Positions 1 through 9,252 are shown, counted from the first letter of the stretch. The stretch: DNA of 36,182 nt from Candidatus Bruticola papionis (GCA_002407045.1 DHKB01000031.1:1-36182), one strand, 5' to 3'. The notes: generated by a model not told the origin, from the sequence alone. Translations and numbers: made by a program.

Positions 1-120
1 TTGCCCGCTGTTGAAGATGCTGAACCCGAAGCTGCTCCTGAGTTGCCCGCTGTCGAAGATGCTGAACCCGAAGCTGCTCCTGAGTTGCCTGCTGTTGAAG
101 ACGTAGAACCCGAAGCTGAG
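1..120 (+). repeat. 42-bp in-frame tandem repeat, acidic Pro/Ala linker
   Basis: Two near-identical 42-base units (1-42 and 43-84) are followed by a diverged third (from 85). Each encodes LPAVEDAEPEAAPE or a close variant. The first two units differ at one silent base, so they duplicated recently. More units may lie upstream of the window edge. The encoded stretch is a negatively charged, disordered linker ahead of the TPR solenoid. Confidence 0.85.
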
Positions 121-2052
121 GCTGAGCCGGTTGAGCCTGTTGATGACGGTTTATGCTCACTGTCAGTTGAGTCTGAGCTTCCTCCCGAATATTTGGAAGA
201 GGCTAAACGTTTGCGTGAAAAACTGGTCGGTGCCGACGTCACTACTGCTATTGGAGACTATCGTCGCGCCATTGAAAATTCTCCTGAGAATTTGGTGCTG
301 CGTACCGATTTAGCTGACGTACATTTACGCTTCAGCTTAATGGATGATGCTATCAACCAGTACCGCCAGATTTTGCGCCGTAAGCCTGATTCTGTGGCCT
401 TGCGCCATCGTTTGGCTTGCGCCTATCTGTGGAATGAGGACTTTGACGAAGCTGTTAATGTTTACTTCGACTTGGTTGAACTCCACACTAAGAATGAGCA
501 ATATGCCGATGTTATTGACGTATTGCAAACTATACTCAGCTTAGATCCGCAGAATTTCAAAGCTAGACGTCTCTTGATTGATCGCTTTATTGCTCAAGAC
601 AAGATCGATTTGGCAATTCATCACTTACGCCAGTTTGTGGATACAGCTCTTTCCTTGAACAGTGTCGACAACGCGATTTCTGCTCTCAAGCAACTTATTG
701 AGCTTTCCGACGATCCCGCTTTCGTAGAACGGTTAGCCAAAGTCTATGAAGAACATGACAACATCACTGAAGCTGTTGTCTACTATCGTATACTTTCTGA
801 GCGCTACAATAAGGAAGAAAAATGGGCTGAAGCTCTGGCCATTTGTGAGAAGTTAGTCTCCTTAGAGCCTGATAACTTTGATGAGCGTCGCTTGCTGATT
901 AGCTTGTATCAGAACTTAGGACGTTATGATAAGGCTGTGGCTGAGCAATTCAGGTTGGCCGGGCTTTACAAAGAGCAGAATAAGGTCGACGAAGCGGCCG
1001 AGCTGTACGAAGCTATTGTTCAGAAGGATCCCAACCATTATGAAGCTCGTCGTTGCTTGGTAGATTGCTACTTGGCTAAGGGCGATTTGGCTGCGGCTAT
1101 GATACAGGCCGAGCCTCTGACTGAGCGCTACCAATCCGAGCGTTTGTATGCTCAAGCTATTGAGATGTATAGAAGCTTGGTCGATGTGGAACCCACCTCT
1201 GTGGAGCTGCGTGAGAAGTTACTGTCCTTCTATACTTTAGACGATCAGCGTGACAATATGCTCAGCGAGTTGCTCACTTTGGACGAAATTCATGAAGCTA
1301 AGGGAGAATATCGCGAAGCGGTCCGCTACTTACGCCGTGCTATAGAGCTGGCTCCTGAACGTGCTGACTTGCATTGTCGCTTGGCCAGACTTTACGACGA
1401 GCAATTGCAAAGCGTAAGTGGAGCTATGCAAGAGTACAAGAAGGTCTTCGAATTGAACCCTGGCGACGCGTCTGCTATGAGCCGTTATGCCCAGCTGTTA
1501 GTAAATCAGCGCAAACCTAAAGAGGCAGCGTCTGTGTTGCTGAAGCTTCAGTCTATTGATAAAGAAGTCGGCAAGAAAGCCATCGATGATATTTGTCAAT
1601 CCTTCTTAGACAAGATCGCTCAAGACGGAGCTGATTTGAATACTCGATTCAGTTATGGTGAGCTTTGCTACCATCTCAATCGCATTAGCGACGCTATTGA
1701 GCAATTCCAGAAGACTCACGTTGATAGAGATTTAGAGTTACGCTCACGCAACATGTTAGGTCTGTCCTTTATTAAGATGCCTCGTATGCGCGAAATGGCT
1801 ATTCGCCAGTTCCGTTTAGGCTTAGATACTAAAGGACATGCGGAACAAGATTACCTTGAACTTCGTTACAACCTGGCTATGTTGTTCTACCAAACTGACC
1901 GCCTCCAAGAGGCTCTGACCGAATTCAAGAGCATTTTGGCCTTCGATGTTACTTACCGCGACGTTGAAGCTAGAGTGAAAGATTTGCAAGCCAAGATAGC
2001 TGCCGGCGGAGGTGCTTCTAAAGGCAGAGGTGTTCCTCCCCGTCGCAAATAG
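1..2052 (+). CDS. TPR-repeat scaffold protein (5' end outside window)
   Basis: The reading frame is open from the first base, so the true start probably lies upstream; the visible part is 683 residues. The first 40 or so residues are a Pro/Glu/Ala-rich acidic repeat (unit LPAVEDAEPEAAPE). From about residue 60 to 665 the protein is a nearly continuous solenoid of TPR helices, with recurring patterns such as A..Y...L...P and EAV.YYR.L. The tail is Gly/Arg/Lys-rich (GGGASKGRG). Its last TPRs (LRYNLAMLFYQTDRLQEAL, then FDVTYRDVEARV) match the end of the next gene, so the two are paralogues. TPR solenoids are protein-binding scaffolds; no enzymatic motif is visible. No signal peptide can be judged because the N-terminus is missing. 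The protein is likely cytoplasmic and co-transcribed with the genes downstream, although the 178-base gap to the next start is the longest in the cluster. The partner protein is unknown. Confidence 0.85.
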   Translation: MPAVEDAEPEAAPELPAVEDAEPEAAPELPAVEDVEPEAEAEPVEPVDDGLCSLSVESELPPEYLEEAKRLREKLVGADVTTAIGDYRRAIENSPENLVLRTDLADVHLRFSLMDDAINQYRQILRRKPDSVALRHRLACAYLWNEDFDEAVNVYFDLVELHTKNEQYADVIDVLQTILSLDPQNFKARRLLIDRFIAQDKIDLAIHHLRQFVDTALSLNSVDNAISALKQLIELSDDPAFVERLAKVYEEHDNITEAVVYYRILSERYNKEEKWAEALAICEKLVSLEPDNFDERRLLISLYQNLGRYDKAVAEQFRLAGLYKEQNKVDEAAELYEAIVQKDPNHYEARRCLVDCYLAKGDLAAAMIQAEPLTERYQSERLYAQAIEMYRSLVDVEPTSVELREKLLSFYTLDDQRDNMLSELLTLDEIHEAKGEYREAVRYLRRAIELAPERADLHCRLARLYDEQLQSVSGAMQEYKKVFELNPGDASAMSRYAQLLVNQRKPKEAASVLLKLQSIDKEVGKKAIDDICQSFLDKIAQDGADLNTRFSYGELCYHLNRISDAIEQFQKTHVDRDLELRSRNMLGLSFIKMPRMREMAIRQFRLGLDTKGHAEQDYLELRYNLAMLFYQTDRLQEALTEFKSILAFDVTYRDVEARVKDLQAKIAAGGGASKGRGVPPRRK

Positions 2053-2230
2053 CTTGAACTCTCAAGCGCTTGTAAGGCCCTGTGCCAACTAAGTTGCGCT
2101 TCTTATGTGAAGTGCTGCTGTGCGTAGGGTCTTTGGCAAGTCCTTTGAGAATAGGGGCGTCTTGAATGCCAAATTTCTCAAGAATCCTCTGCTTACGGGC
2201 ATGGGGAGCGTCAATGGAATCGGAGAAAAA

Positions 2231-5200
2231 ATGACAGATCGTAGCAATATGGAGTCCCTTATTCAGCAGGCCGATGAACTCGTTGGTGCTGGCAATTGGG
2301 AAGAGGCCCGAGAAATATATAAGCAAGTGGTCAGTCAGGACCCTAATGATGTGAAAATACGCGAGAGCGTACTCTCAGCTGCGAAGAAGGCTTTGGATTT
2401 CCAAGTTATTATCAGTCAGGATATGGCCTTGGCTGAATTGTTTGCAGCCGAGGGAGAAGCCGAAAAAGCTATAGACAGCTATAAAGATATCCTTAACTTA
2501 GAGAAGATGGCTCAAAGTCAAGGTATTGGTGGCGATCGGCTCAGTGAAATACAAAATCTTGTAGCTCAGGTAAAACCTGAAATTTTTGCTAAGACCGGTA
2601 CTATTTATCTTAACGAAGGCCGCTACATGGAAGCCATAAAATGGCTGCGCCCTAGTTTAGATTTGGATCCTAGCCGTTGGGACACTCACATGGCTATGGG
2701 CCGAGCTCTGATGATGGACAACAAGAATAAGGAAGCTATTTCCGAGTTCCAAGAAGTTGTCCGCTTGGCCAGTAGTGAAGCTGCCAGCGCTTATGAGTTG
2801 CTTGGTGAGGTCTTTTTACGTATCGGACGTAGTCCGCAAAATACCGTTGTTTGGTTCCGCAATGCTGGCGAGCTCTTCGTACAGCGCGGCGAGTATACCG
2901 ATGCTATCAGGGCCTACGAGCGTATTTTGCAATTTGAACCGCGCAATAAGGATATTTTAGTCCGCCTCAGTGATATTTATGCTGCTGAAGGTTACGTAGA
3001 GAAAGCTTGCGCGGCCTACTTCACTTTGGCTCAGATTTGCGAAGATGAGGGCTTCTCCGATAAAGTCATGGGATATTTGGAGAAGACTATCGAGCTCAAT
3101 CCTGCAGATGATGAAGCTCGCACTAAGCTGATTTCCATCTATGGTGAAGCTCTGGATAATGATCCAAATAACGTCAGCCTTAGAGTGCGCTTGGTTGACA
3201 ATTTGCTCAAGAAGGGCATGTTTGCGCAAGCTGCTGAAAATCAGCTCTATTTGGCCAAAGTTTATACCGATAAGGGCAGCATTGATGAAGCCATAGCCAC
3301 TTTGCGCAAACTTATAGAGATTGAGCCGGATAATATTGAAGCTAGACGCCTTCTGGGCGACCAGTACCGTCGCAAAGATATGGGTACGGAAGCTCTTTCC
3401 GAGTATCAGGAAGTTGTGCGCCTCTATCAAGAAAACGGGTTGGACGACGAAGCTATTGAGTTCCAGCATCAGCTGGTGGAAATGTTCCCTGAAACTTCCG
3501 ATTTGCGCTATCAAGTTGCTTTATCCTTACGCAGCCAAGGAAATCACGTCGGTGCTGTCAATGAATTGACTCGTTTAGTTGACAATAACTCCGATGACAT
3601 GATTGCCATGAACTATCTGGCTGAAGAATATGCCGCTTTAGGCCATTGGGATGAGGCTATCGCCGCTTATAGAGCTATTTTGGAACATGATCCTGCTCGT
3701 TACGATGTGCGTAAGCGTTTGATTAAGTATTATCTCGAGCAAGGCGTCTACGATCAAGCTATGGAAGAAATTCGCATTCTTCCTGAAGACGATTTTGAAA
3801 AGAAGGCCTTTGCTTATAAAATTATCGAGCGTTGCTTAGAAGAAAATCGCACTGAAGAAGCTGAAAATTATATTAACGGTTTGGATGCAGACGATGAGCG
3901 TTTAGTCTCTTTCCACAAAGAGCTTCTCAAGCGCTATCTCGATTTAGGCGAATTGGCTCAGGCTGATCGTGTAGTTACGCTTGTTCCTCGCTCTGATAAA
4001 GAACGCAACAAGCTGGTAACTCGCCTTATGGAGCTTTATTTGGGGGCTTCCAATATGGAAAGTGCTGTAGCTCTGATAGATCGCTTACCAGATGATGACT
4101 CTTTGCGCCTTTCTTTCCAGCGTCGTCTTATCAATTCTTACCAGGAAATGGGACGTTTTGAAGATGCTGCTACTGAAATGGCCAAGTTGCCTCCGGGCGA
4201 TGAATCCTATCACGATTTCTTTATGCGCCAAATATCTGGTTTAATGCAAGCTGGCAGGTTGAATGACGCCATGAATTGCATAAAAGAACTTGATGAGAGC
4301 GATCCTGCCCGCAACTCTTTCATGGGACAGCTTATAGAAGCTTATCTTCAGGATGGTAATATCGATAAAGCCGCTCAAGAAGTAGCCAGCTTACCTCCCA
4401 AGACGGAAATTTGCTCTCGCTACATGCGCCGCATTATCCAAGCTTATCTTAATAGCAATCGTTTTGAAGATGCTGAACGTGATATTATGTTGCTCGATTC
4501 CAACGATCCCGAGAAGCTCTCCTTCTTGCGCATTTTGCTGCAAAAATATGAGATAAACGGTTTGGTTGACAATTTGAGAGAACTTGTAGTGAAGTTACCC
4601 GACGGTATGCCGGAAAAACAACAGTATTTGGATGGCATTGTCCATTCGTTCTTAACGGCTGGCAATATGGCTAAAGCGCGTCAAGAAATTTACAACTTGG
4701 CTGAGACCGTTTCTGCAGAGGGTAACCACCTTGAAGCTGAGCGTCTTTATTCCAACTTGCTGGATTACCACCCGATGGATGTGGAAATTAGAATGCGCTT
4801 GTGTCAAGAAGTTGCCGCTCAAGGCAAATTGGAACGCGCTTGCGAGGGCTTGCTTGTTTTAGCTGGTCGTTTCCGTAAAGAGGGCAATGCAACATCTGCT
4901 GTAGATATTTACACTCGCTTGCTGGAAATAGATCCTGATAACCTCAATGCTCGCTATCGCTTAGGCGAAATTTGGGCCCAGCATGGCCAAACAGCCCAAG
5001 CTTTAGAGCACTTTTCGTTCTTGGCTGGCGAATATTTACGCCAAAACCTCAACGAAGTTGCTCAAAAAGTTTTACATCGAATTTTAGATTTAGATAGCAA
5101 AGATATTGTGCATCGTCGTCAGCTGATTACGCTGTTGGCTCGCAATATGCGCTTAGAAGAAGCGATCGATAATTATCGTGTGCTCTTAGGGATTCACCTT

Positions 5201-6649
5201 GACAGAGGAGAACTTGAGGAAGCTTTAACTTGTGTACGTGAAGTTAAGTCTTTACAACCGCTTAACCTCGAGCTCAGCCAGTGCTTAGGTGGTATGTTCC
5301 TGAAGGCTGGCTACCTTGAAGAAGGACAGCAATTACTCGAGGAGCTTATCCCTGCTTATAAAGGGCGTTCTGATCATGAAAATGTGGTCAAGGTGCTTCA
5401 GACTTTGTCGGAAGCTTTCAATGCCAATCAGCAGTGGGAAGCTGCCTTAGAGTATCTCGAACGCGTAGGCGACGAGCAAGTTGAAGCTGATGAATGGAAA
5501 GAGGCCCAGGCTAACTATCTGAAGGCTTTGGAAGAATATTTGCGTCGTGGTCGTCGCGAATATACCGATATGCTATTTGTAAAGCTGAGTGATGGTTTCT
5601 TCCGCCACAAGAATGTTACTGAAGGTATTGGGCTTCTTAAAGAGCTGGAAGAACGCCTGGCTACTGCCGGTAGAACCGATTTGGCTTTAATTGTCAAAGA
5701 TCGTTTGGCTTCGATCATGGAGCGCCTGGAAGAGTGGAGCGAGGCTCTCGACACGGTTATTACTATTGCCGAGGCTAATTTGGAGCTTGGCGATATTGAA
5801 CAGGGAATTGCTTACTATCGTCGCGGTGTAGATTTGGCTGTCAATCACGATATGACCAAGCGCGGCGTCGAGTTGGCTTTCAAAATGGCTGGCTTGTTAA
5901 TCGATTATCGCGGTCTTGAAGCTGCACGACCTGTTTTCGATGAAGTTCGCGTCTATGATAATCACTCTCCGGAGACTGTGGAGCGTATTGCGGATATTCT
6001 CTTCGAGCGTGGTTATCGTGATGAAGCTTGTCCCATTTACAAAGAAGTGTTGGAAATGGAGCCGGATAGAGCTCAGTCTCTCTCGCGTGTTTCTATTATC
6101 TACGCTTTGGATGGTAAGTTGGAGGAAGCTGCTGGTTTGGCCCGTCAGATCTTTGCTAAAGGCTTGGTAGGTCAGATTACCGAGGAATATGGCAAAGCTT
6201 TAGATTGCCAGCCTAATGATGCCGCCTATCATATTAAGATGGGTGAATTCTTCCGTCAGCTGGGATTCTTGGAAGAAGCTATCGATGAGTTCCATAAAGC
6301 TATTACTGATCCGGCTAAAGTTTTGGTTGCAGTCAACAGCTTGGCTATGGCTTTCCAGGATAAAGGATACCGTGACTTAGCTATTAAACAATTGCAAAAG
6401 ACTATGGAACAGCCCGGATTCAGCGATGAAGAGCTTCTCGATTTGCGTTACAATTTGGCTATCATTTTGCAAGCTGAAGGACGCTATGATGATGCTATTC
6501 AAGCTTTCCAGGAATGTTATGCTGTCGATATTAAATATCGCGATGTCTCCGAGCGTTTGAGTGAATTGTTCGAAAAGGTCGGCGACGGTGTCTCCGGCGA
6601 AAACAACGGCTATGACGACGGGTACTACTATTTCGAAGGAGAGGAGTAG
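2231..6649 (+). CDS. Giant TPR-repeat scaffold protein (1472 aa)
   Basis: I chose ATG 2231 because GGAG lies five bases upstream; the frame is open further back to 2120 but without a ribosome site. The protein is almost entirely helical repeats. TPRs run from about residue 5 to 510, a distinct block of eight exact 34-residue units spans residues 518-789, and TPRs continue to about 1450. The tail is short and acidic/Tyr-rich (ending YYYFEGEE). The C-terminal TPRs (LRYNLAIILQAEGRYDDAI, then VDIKYRDVSERL) are clearly paralogous to the end of the preceding gene. There is no signal peptide or membrane segment, so it is likely cytosolic. TPR solenoids of this size act as multi-partner scaffolds. 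The stop codon is 13 bases before the next start, which suggests co-translation with the membrane protein downstream. The function is not known. Confidence 0.88.
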   Translation: MTDRSNMESLIQQADELVGAGNWEEAREIYKQVVSQDPNDVKIRESVLSAAKKALDFQVIISQDMALAELFAAEGEAEKAIDSYKDILNLEKMAQSQGIGGDRLSEIQNLVAQVKPEIFAKTGTIYLNEGRYMEAIKWLRPSLDLDPSRWDTHMAMGRALMMDNKNKEAISEFQEVVRLASSEAASAYELLGEVFLRIGRSPQNTVVWFRNAGELFVQRGEYTDAIRAYERILQFEPRNKDILVRLSDIYAAEGYVEKACAAYFTLAQICEDEGFSDKVMGYLEKTIELNPADDEARTKLISIYGEALDNDPNNVSLRVRLVDNLLKKGMFAQAAENQLYLAKVYTDKGSIDEAIATLRKLIEIEPDNIEARRLLGDQYRRKDMGTEALSEYQEVVRLYQENGLDDEAIEFQHQLVEMFPETSDLRYQVALSLRSQGNHVGAVNELTRLVDNNSDDMIAMNYLAEEYAALGHWDEAIAAYRAILEHDPARYDVRKRLIKYYLEQGVYDQAMEEIRILPEDDFEKKAFAYKIIERCLEENRTEEAENYINGLDADDERLVSFHKELLKRYLDLGELAQADRVVTLVPRSDKERNKLVTRLMELYLGASNMESAVALIDRLPDDDSLRLSFQRRLINSYQEMGRFEDAATEMAKLPPGDESYHDFFMRQISGLMQAGRLNDAMNCIKELDESDPARNSFMGQLIEAYLQDGNIDKAAQEVASLPPKTEICSRYMRRIIQAYLNSNRFEDAERDIMLLDSNDPEKLSFLRILLQKYEINGLVDNLRELVVKLPDGMPEKQQYLDGIVHSFLTAGNMAKARQEIYNLAETVSAEGNHLEAERLYSNLLDYHPMDVEIRMRLCQEVAAQGKLERACEGLLVLAGRFRKEGNATSAVDIYTRLLEIDPDNLNARYRLGEIWAQHGQTAQALEHFSFLAGEYLRQNLNEVAQKVLHRILDLDSKDIVHRRQLITLLARNMRLEEAIDNYRVLLGIHLDRGELEEALTCVREVKSLQPLNLELSQCLGGMFLKAGYLEEGQQLLEELIPAYKGRSDHENVVKVLQTLSEAFNANQQWEAALEYLERVGDEQVEADEWKEAQANYLKALEEYLRRGRREYTDMLFVKLSDGFFRHKNVTEGIGLLKELEERLATAGRTDLALIVKDRLASIMERLEEWSEALDTVITIAEANLELGDIEQGIAYYRRGVDLAVNHDMTKRGVELAFKMAGLLIDYRGLEAARPVFDEVRVYDNHSPETVERIADILFERGYRDEACPIYKEVLEMEPDRAQSLSRVSIIYALDGKLEEAAGLARQIFAKGLVGQITEEYGKALDCQPNDAAYHIKMGEFFRQLGFLEEAIDEFHKAITDPAKVLVAVNSLAMAFQDKGYRDLAIKQLQKTMEQPGFSDEELLDLRYNLAIILQAEGRYDDAIQAFQECYAVDIKYRDVSERLSELFEKVGDGVSGENNGYDDGYYYFEGEE
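3782..4597 (+). repeat. Block of eight exact 34-residue helical repeats inside the TPR protein
   Basis: Residues 518-789 divide into eight consecutive units of exactly 34 residues with no gaps. The pattern is a start at P/D, then acidic residues, 'SF' near positions 9-10, a helix like LI.AYL, G/N-R-F-EDA, and a final hydrophobic-Leu. An example unit begins PDDDSLRLSFQRRLINSYQE. The consensus differs from the TPRs on either side, which look canonical (Y...L...P type). The units are diverged at DNA level, so this is an old expansion. Confidence 0.8.
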
Positions 6650-6662
6650 GGATAGTTTTTTC

Positions 6663-7874
6663 ATGAATTACTCCATTGCTCCATATAGGGCCGCTCTACG
6701 CAAGAGTGTGGCAGCTGTAGGTGCCGCTATGGTACTTTTCTGCCAATCTTGCTGGGCGTGGGCCCAAGATGCTGAGAGCGCTGCCGGTGACGGTGGATTC
6801 GTGCAAACTTTGGCTTCTCATATGCTGACTTTGCAAATTGTTTGCGGAGCGGCTGTGGCTGTGTTCGTAATTTGCCTATGTTGGGAAGTATGGGTAACTG
6901 TTCAACTGCGCCAAAATGGCGGAGTCTTACCTGAGCCTGAGCCAGAAGACGAGGAAAAAGCGGAGAAAGAGTCGCGCTTTACGCCTCCTGTTTTGGATGA
7001 AACTGAAGATCCGTTCAAAGCTCTTCTTAATAAAGCTAGTTCTACAGATGAAGAAAAGGAAGAAAAGAAAACTTCGTCTTCCTCTTCTGGTCAAGATAGT
7101 TCCAGTGATGGCACTACTGGTGCTAAGAAGTTTGAACCTTACAAAAATATTGAACCTGTTAAAAATAGCAGCGAGCCTATTACGCGTCGTGATAAAGAAG
7201 TGCCCAGTTTTGACGGAAATGCTACTATTGCCGTCAATGCCGGTTTCTCCGGACAAAGAACTGGAGGCTTCGGTCAAACTACCAGTGGAGCTATTGGTTT
7301 CGGAGCCCCTGCCAAGCAACAAAGTATTGGCTTTGCCCCTCCGAAGGCTCCCGGCGCTGGCGTAGGCTTTGCTCCTCCGAAGGCTCCTGGTGCTGGCGTG
7401 GGCTTTGCCCCTCCGAAGTCTCCTAGTGCTGGTGTAGGCTTTGCTCCTCCTAAGTCTCCCCGCGCTGGTGTAGGCTTTGCTCCTCCGAAGGCTCCTGGTG
7501 CTGGCGTGGGCTTTGCCCCTCCGAAGGCTCCCGGTGCTGGCATAGGCTTTGCCCCTCCTAAGTCTCCCGGTGCTGGTGTAGGCTTTGCTCCCCCGAAGGC
7601 TCCTGCCTCTGCTCCTGCTGGTTTCGCGCCGCCTAAACACGGAGGCTTAGGCATGGGACCTGGGGCCTCTGCTGCTCGTCCTGTGGCTCCTTCTGCTGGG
7701 GCTGCTCGTCCTTCTGCACCTTTTGGCGCTGGGGCCGCTCGTCCCGCCAATTCCGGAGAATCCTGGAAAGCATTGGCTAATGGCATGGAACAAAAAGGAA
7801 CCGCTCACGGAGGCACTCGCAGCCAGTCTTTAGATATTAAGCGCAGCGGTTTCCCGCCTGCTCAGACCCCATAA
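6663..7874 (+). CDS. Membrane-anchored protein with FAPPK-type tandem repeats
   Basis: The start is ATG 6663, 13 bases after the preceding stop; a purine-rich stretch in the end of that gene (about 6638-6647) may serve as ribosome site. The protein has 403 residues. Residues 1-35 look like a signal peptide, with basic residues, a hydrophobic core and a possible AWA-QD cleavage site. A second hydrophobic segment lies at about 52-78 (LTLQIVCGAAVAVFVICLCW). After that the protein is low-complexity: an acidic/Ser-rich stretch (about 90-160), then nine GFAPPK motifs, most in a 12-residue unit GVGFAPPKAPGA, then an Ala/Pro/Gly-rich tail. There is no enzymatic motif. I infer a membrane tether whose disordered, repeat-bearing tail recruits partners. 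Which side of the membrane the tail faces depends on whether the first segment is cleaved. I do not recognise a named family. Confidence 0.8.
   Translation: MNYSIAPYRAALRKSVAAVGAAMVLFCQSCWAWAQDAESAAGDGGFVQTLASHMLTLQIVCGAAVAVFVICLCWEVWVTVQLRQNGGVLPEPEPEDEEKAEKESRFTPPVLDETEDPFKALLNKASSTDEEKEEKKTSSSSSGQDSSSDGTTGAKKFEPYKNIEPVKNSSEPITRRDKEVPSFDGNATIAVNAGFSGQRTGGFGQTTSGAIGFGAPAKQQSIGFAPPKAPGAGVGFAPPKAPGAGVGFAPPKSPSAGVGFAPPKSPRAGVGFAPPKAPGAGVGFAPPKAPGAGIGFAPPKSPGAGVGFAPPKAPASAPAGFAPPKHGGLGMGPGASAARPVAPSAGAARPSAPFGAGAARPANSGESWKALANGMEQKGTAHGGTRSQSLDIKRSGFPPAQTP
7329..7637 (+). repeat. 36-bp tandem repeat array (GVGFAPPKAPGA units)
   Basis: The motif GFAPPK recurs eight times at an exact 36-base spacing from 7329 to 7581 and a ninth time, out of register, at 7620. 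Between motifs the residues alternate A/S-P-G/S/R-A. Copies are nearly identical in DNA, indicating recent expansion or gene conversion. Units are contiguous without spacers and stay in frame. The antisense strand is open across the array only because the repeat lacks reverse-frame stops. Confidence 0.92.
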
Positions 7875-7903
7875 CCGCGTGAAGTTCGACGGAGGATCTC
7901 CAG

Positions 7904-8797
7904 TTGTATATTCCTAAAGGCAATATTTTAATCGAAGACGTGTCGTTGTCTTATGACGATATGCGCGAGATGCAAACTAACTTATCCAATGACGGCTTCA
8001 CCGGTTATGTTAAGTTAGACCTAGAGAATTCATCTGCTTACGTGTTCTATGACAGTGGAGCTGTGGCTCAAGTTTTAGAAGTTGACAACGATACTGGTTT
8101 AGTAAGCTTGCAATTAGAGCAACGTCTGTTTAATCGTATCAAGCTTGACGAAATAAAATGCTCAAGTTATATAGCTTCCAAGCGCATAGTTAACGTTCTG
8201 ACTGGCATCTTCGCTTTCCAGCCTCTTTATATAGATTATGAAGTGAAAAAACGTGATATGCCGCGTATCTTGGAAAAAATGCAAGATGGTGGTTATAGTG
8301 GCTTGATGAAGTTGTCCACTCGCGAAGGTACGTATTATTTGGCTATCGACAACGGTGAAGTCGTACGCGATCGTTTTTGCTACAACTACGGAGAGATCCT
8401 TAGCGGAACCGAAGCTGTAGATCGTATTTTGAATTTCGAATTTGACAGCGACGGTGCTACTATGAGCATATATGCCGAGCGTGTTGAAGAAATTGATATT
8501 AAACGTAGCGCTAAAGAAGAAGAACTCGAGAAAATCAAGACTTTAATTGTTAAGTCCGACGGCGGTTTCCTTAGAGCTAACGATGTCGTTAAGGTAGACA
8601 ATTATATTGTACGTGAATGGAACATCGCCGACGTAAAATCTACCTTCTCGGTGGAGATCGAGACTCCGGATGGTTCTTTATATGAGTACAAGTGCCAGGC
8701 TGGCTCGAAGTTCGGTGACAGAGCTGGCTTGACGCCTGCTATGATGAAAAAGATGGGACTTGCCGAGGGAGATAATATTTCTGTTCGTCCTCTGTAG
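7904..8797 (+). CDS. Protein with two DUF4388/PATAN-like modules
   Basis: The start is TTG 7904, chosen because GGAGG lies at 7891-7895, eight bases upstream; no suitable ATG is near. The protein has 297 residues and no signal peptide. Two similar modules are visible. The first is near residues 29-60 (DGFTGYVKLDL then FYDSGAVAQVLEVD). The second is near 128-154 (DGGYSGLMKLSTREGTYYL then DNGEVV). This 'G.sG.l.l.....g.i.f..G.iv.a' pattern resembles DUF4388/PATAN domains, which in other bacteria occur with TPRs, response regulators and roadblock proteins. The C-terminal ~70 residues look like a small beta domain (FSVEIETPDG, then KMGLAEGDNISV). The gene sits 29 bases after the repeat protein and just before the roadblock gene, which fits a signalling or scaffold role. 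The family call is by pattern only. Confidence 0.6.
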   Translation: MYIPKGNILIEDVSLSYDDMREMQTNLSNDGFTGYVKLDLENSSAYVFYDSGAVAQVLEVDNDTGLVSLQLEQRLFNRIKLDEIKCSSYIASKRIVNVLTGIFAFQPLYIDYEVKKRDMPRILEKMQDGGYSGLMKLSTREGTYYLAIDNGEVVRDRFCYNYGEILSGTEAVDRILNFEFDSDGATMSIYAERVEEIDIKRSAKEEELEKIKTLIVKSDGGFLRANDVVKVDNYIVREWNIADVKSTFSVEIETPDGSLYEYKCQAGSKFGDRAGLTPAMMKKMGLAEGDNISVRPL

Positions 8798-8886
8798 GGT
8801 TTTATGGCCAGTGCTTCTCTTCTGTCCCATGACGAGGGGGGAGGCACGTTTGTTCCTTGAAATAGGCAATTTTGGAAGGAGAGAGC

Positions 8887-9252
8887 ATGTCTCAATTGAC
8901 GTCTCTGTTACAAAGTTTTCAACGTTTGGATGGAGTTTTAGGAGCTTGCATCTTAAGCAAAGACTGCGAAGTCTTGGCGGAAGAATTGAGTGAGGCAGTA
9001 AAAAGTGATCCTTTGGCTATGAGCTTTAAAGAGTTTGTACCCAAGATAGACGCTTTAGCTTCAGAATTGGGAGCTGCTGAGCTCGACAGACATCATCTGA
9101 CCTTAGATGACAAACAGCTTATGATTGAGGAATTGGTCGGCGGAGCTATGCTGGTAGTTTACACTGGCACTGACAGCAGTAATCAGGGGCGCGTACGTTT
9201 AGAAATTCGTAAGAGCAAGAAGAACATAGAAGCAGCTTTGGCTGAAATGTAG
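8887..9252 (+). CDS. Roadblock/LC7-domain protein, MglB-like
   Basis: ATG 8887 has AAGGAG five bases upstream, so I prefer it to the in-frame TTG at 8872. The 121-residue protein fits a single roadblock/LC7 domain. A first helix (LTSLLQSFQRLDGVLGACIL) leads into a strand and 'SKDCEVLAEEL', followed by a long helix and a beta hairpin (KQLMIEELVGGAMLVVYTG), then a closing helix (IRKSKKNIEAALAEM). Roadblock proteins such as MglB pair with and regulate Ras-like GTPases (MglA) in bacterial polarity and motility. No GTPase gene is present in this window, so its partner must be elsewhere. Neighbouring genes encode a PATAN-like protein and a TPR-roadblock fusion, which suggests a shared complex. The fold assignment is fairly secure; the partner is inference. 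Confidence 0.72.
   Translation: MSQLTSLLQSFQRLDGVLGACILSKDCEVLAEELSEAVKSDPLAMSFKEFVPKIDALASELGAAELDRHHLTLDDKQLMIEELVGGAMLVVYTGTDSSNQGRVRLEIRKSKKNIEAALAEM

Noticed and set aside
2052..2067. GCTTGA/TCAAGC hairpin after the first TPR gene as a terminator
   Set aside because: The stem is six bases with no T-run, and the next gene continues in the same direction.
7329..7637. CRISPR-like regular 36-bp repeats
   Set aside because: The units are directly adjacent with no spacers, stay in one reading frame, and no cas genes are present.
7274..7786. Long open frames on the - strand across the FAPPK repeat (also 6927-7640)
   Set aside because: They are the antisense of a low-complexity repeat without reverse stops. 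They have no ribosome site and only repetitive composition.
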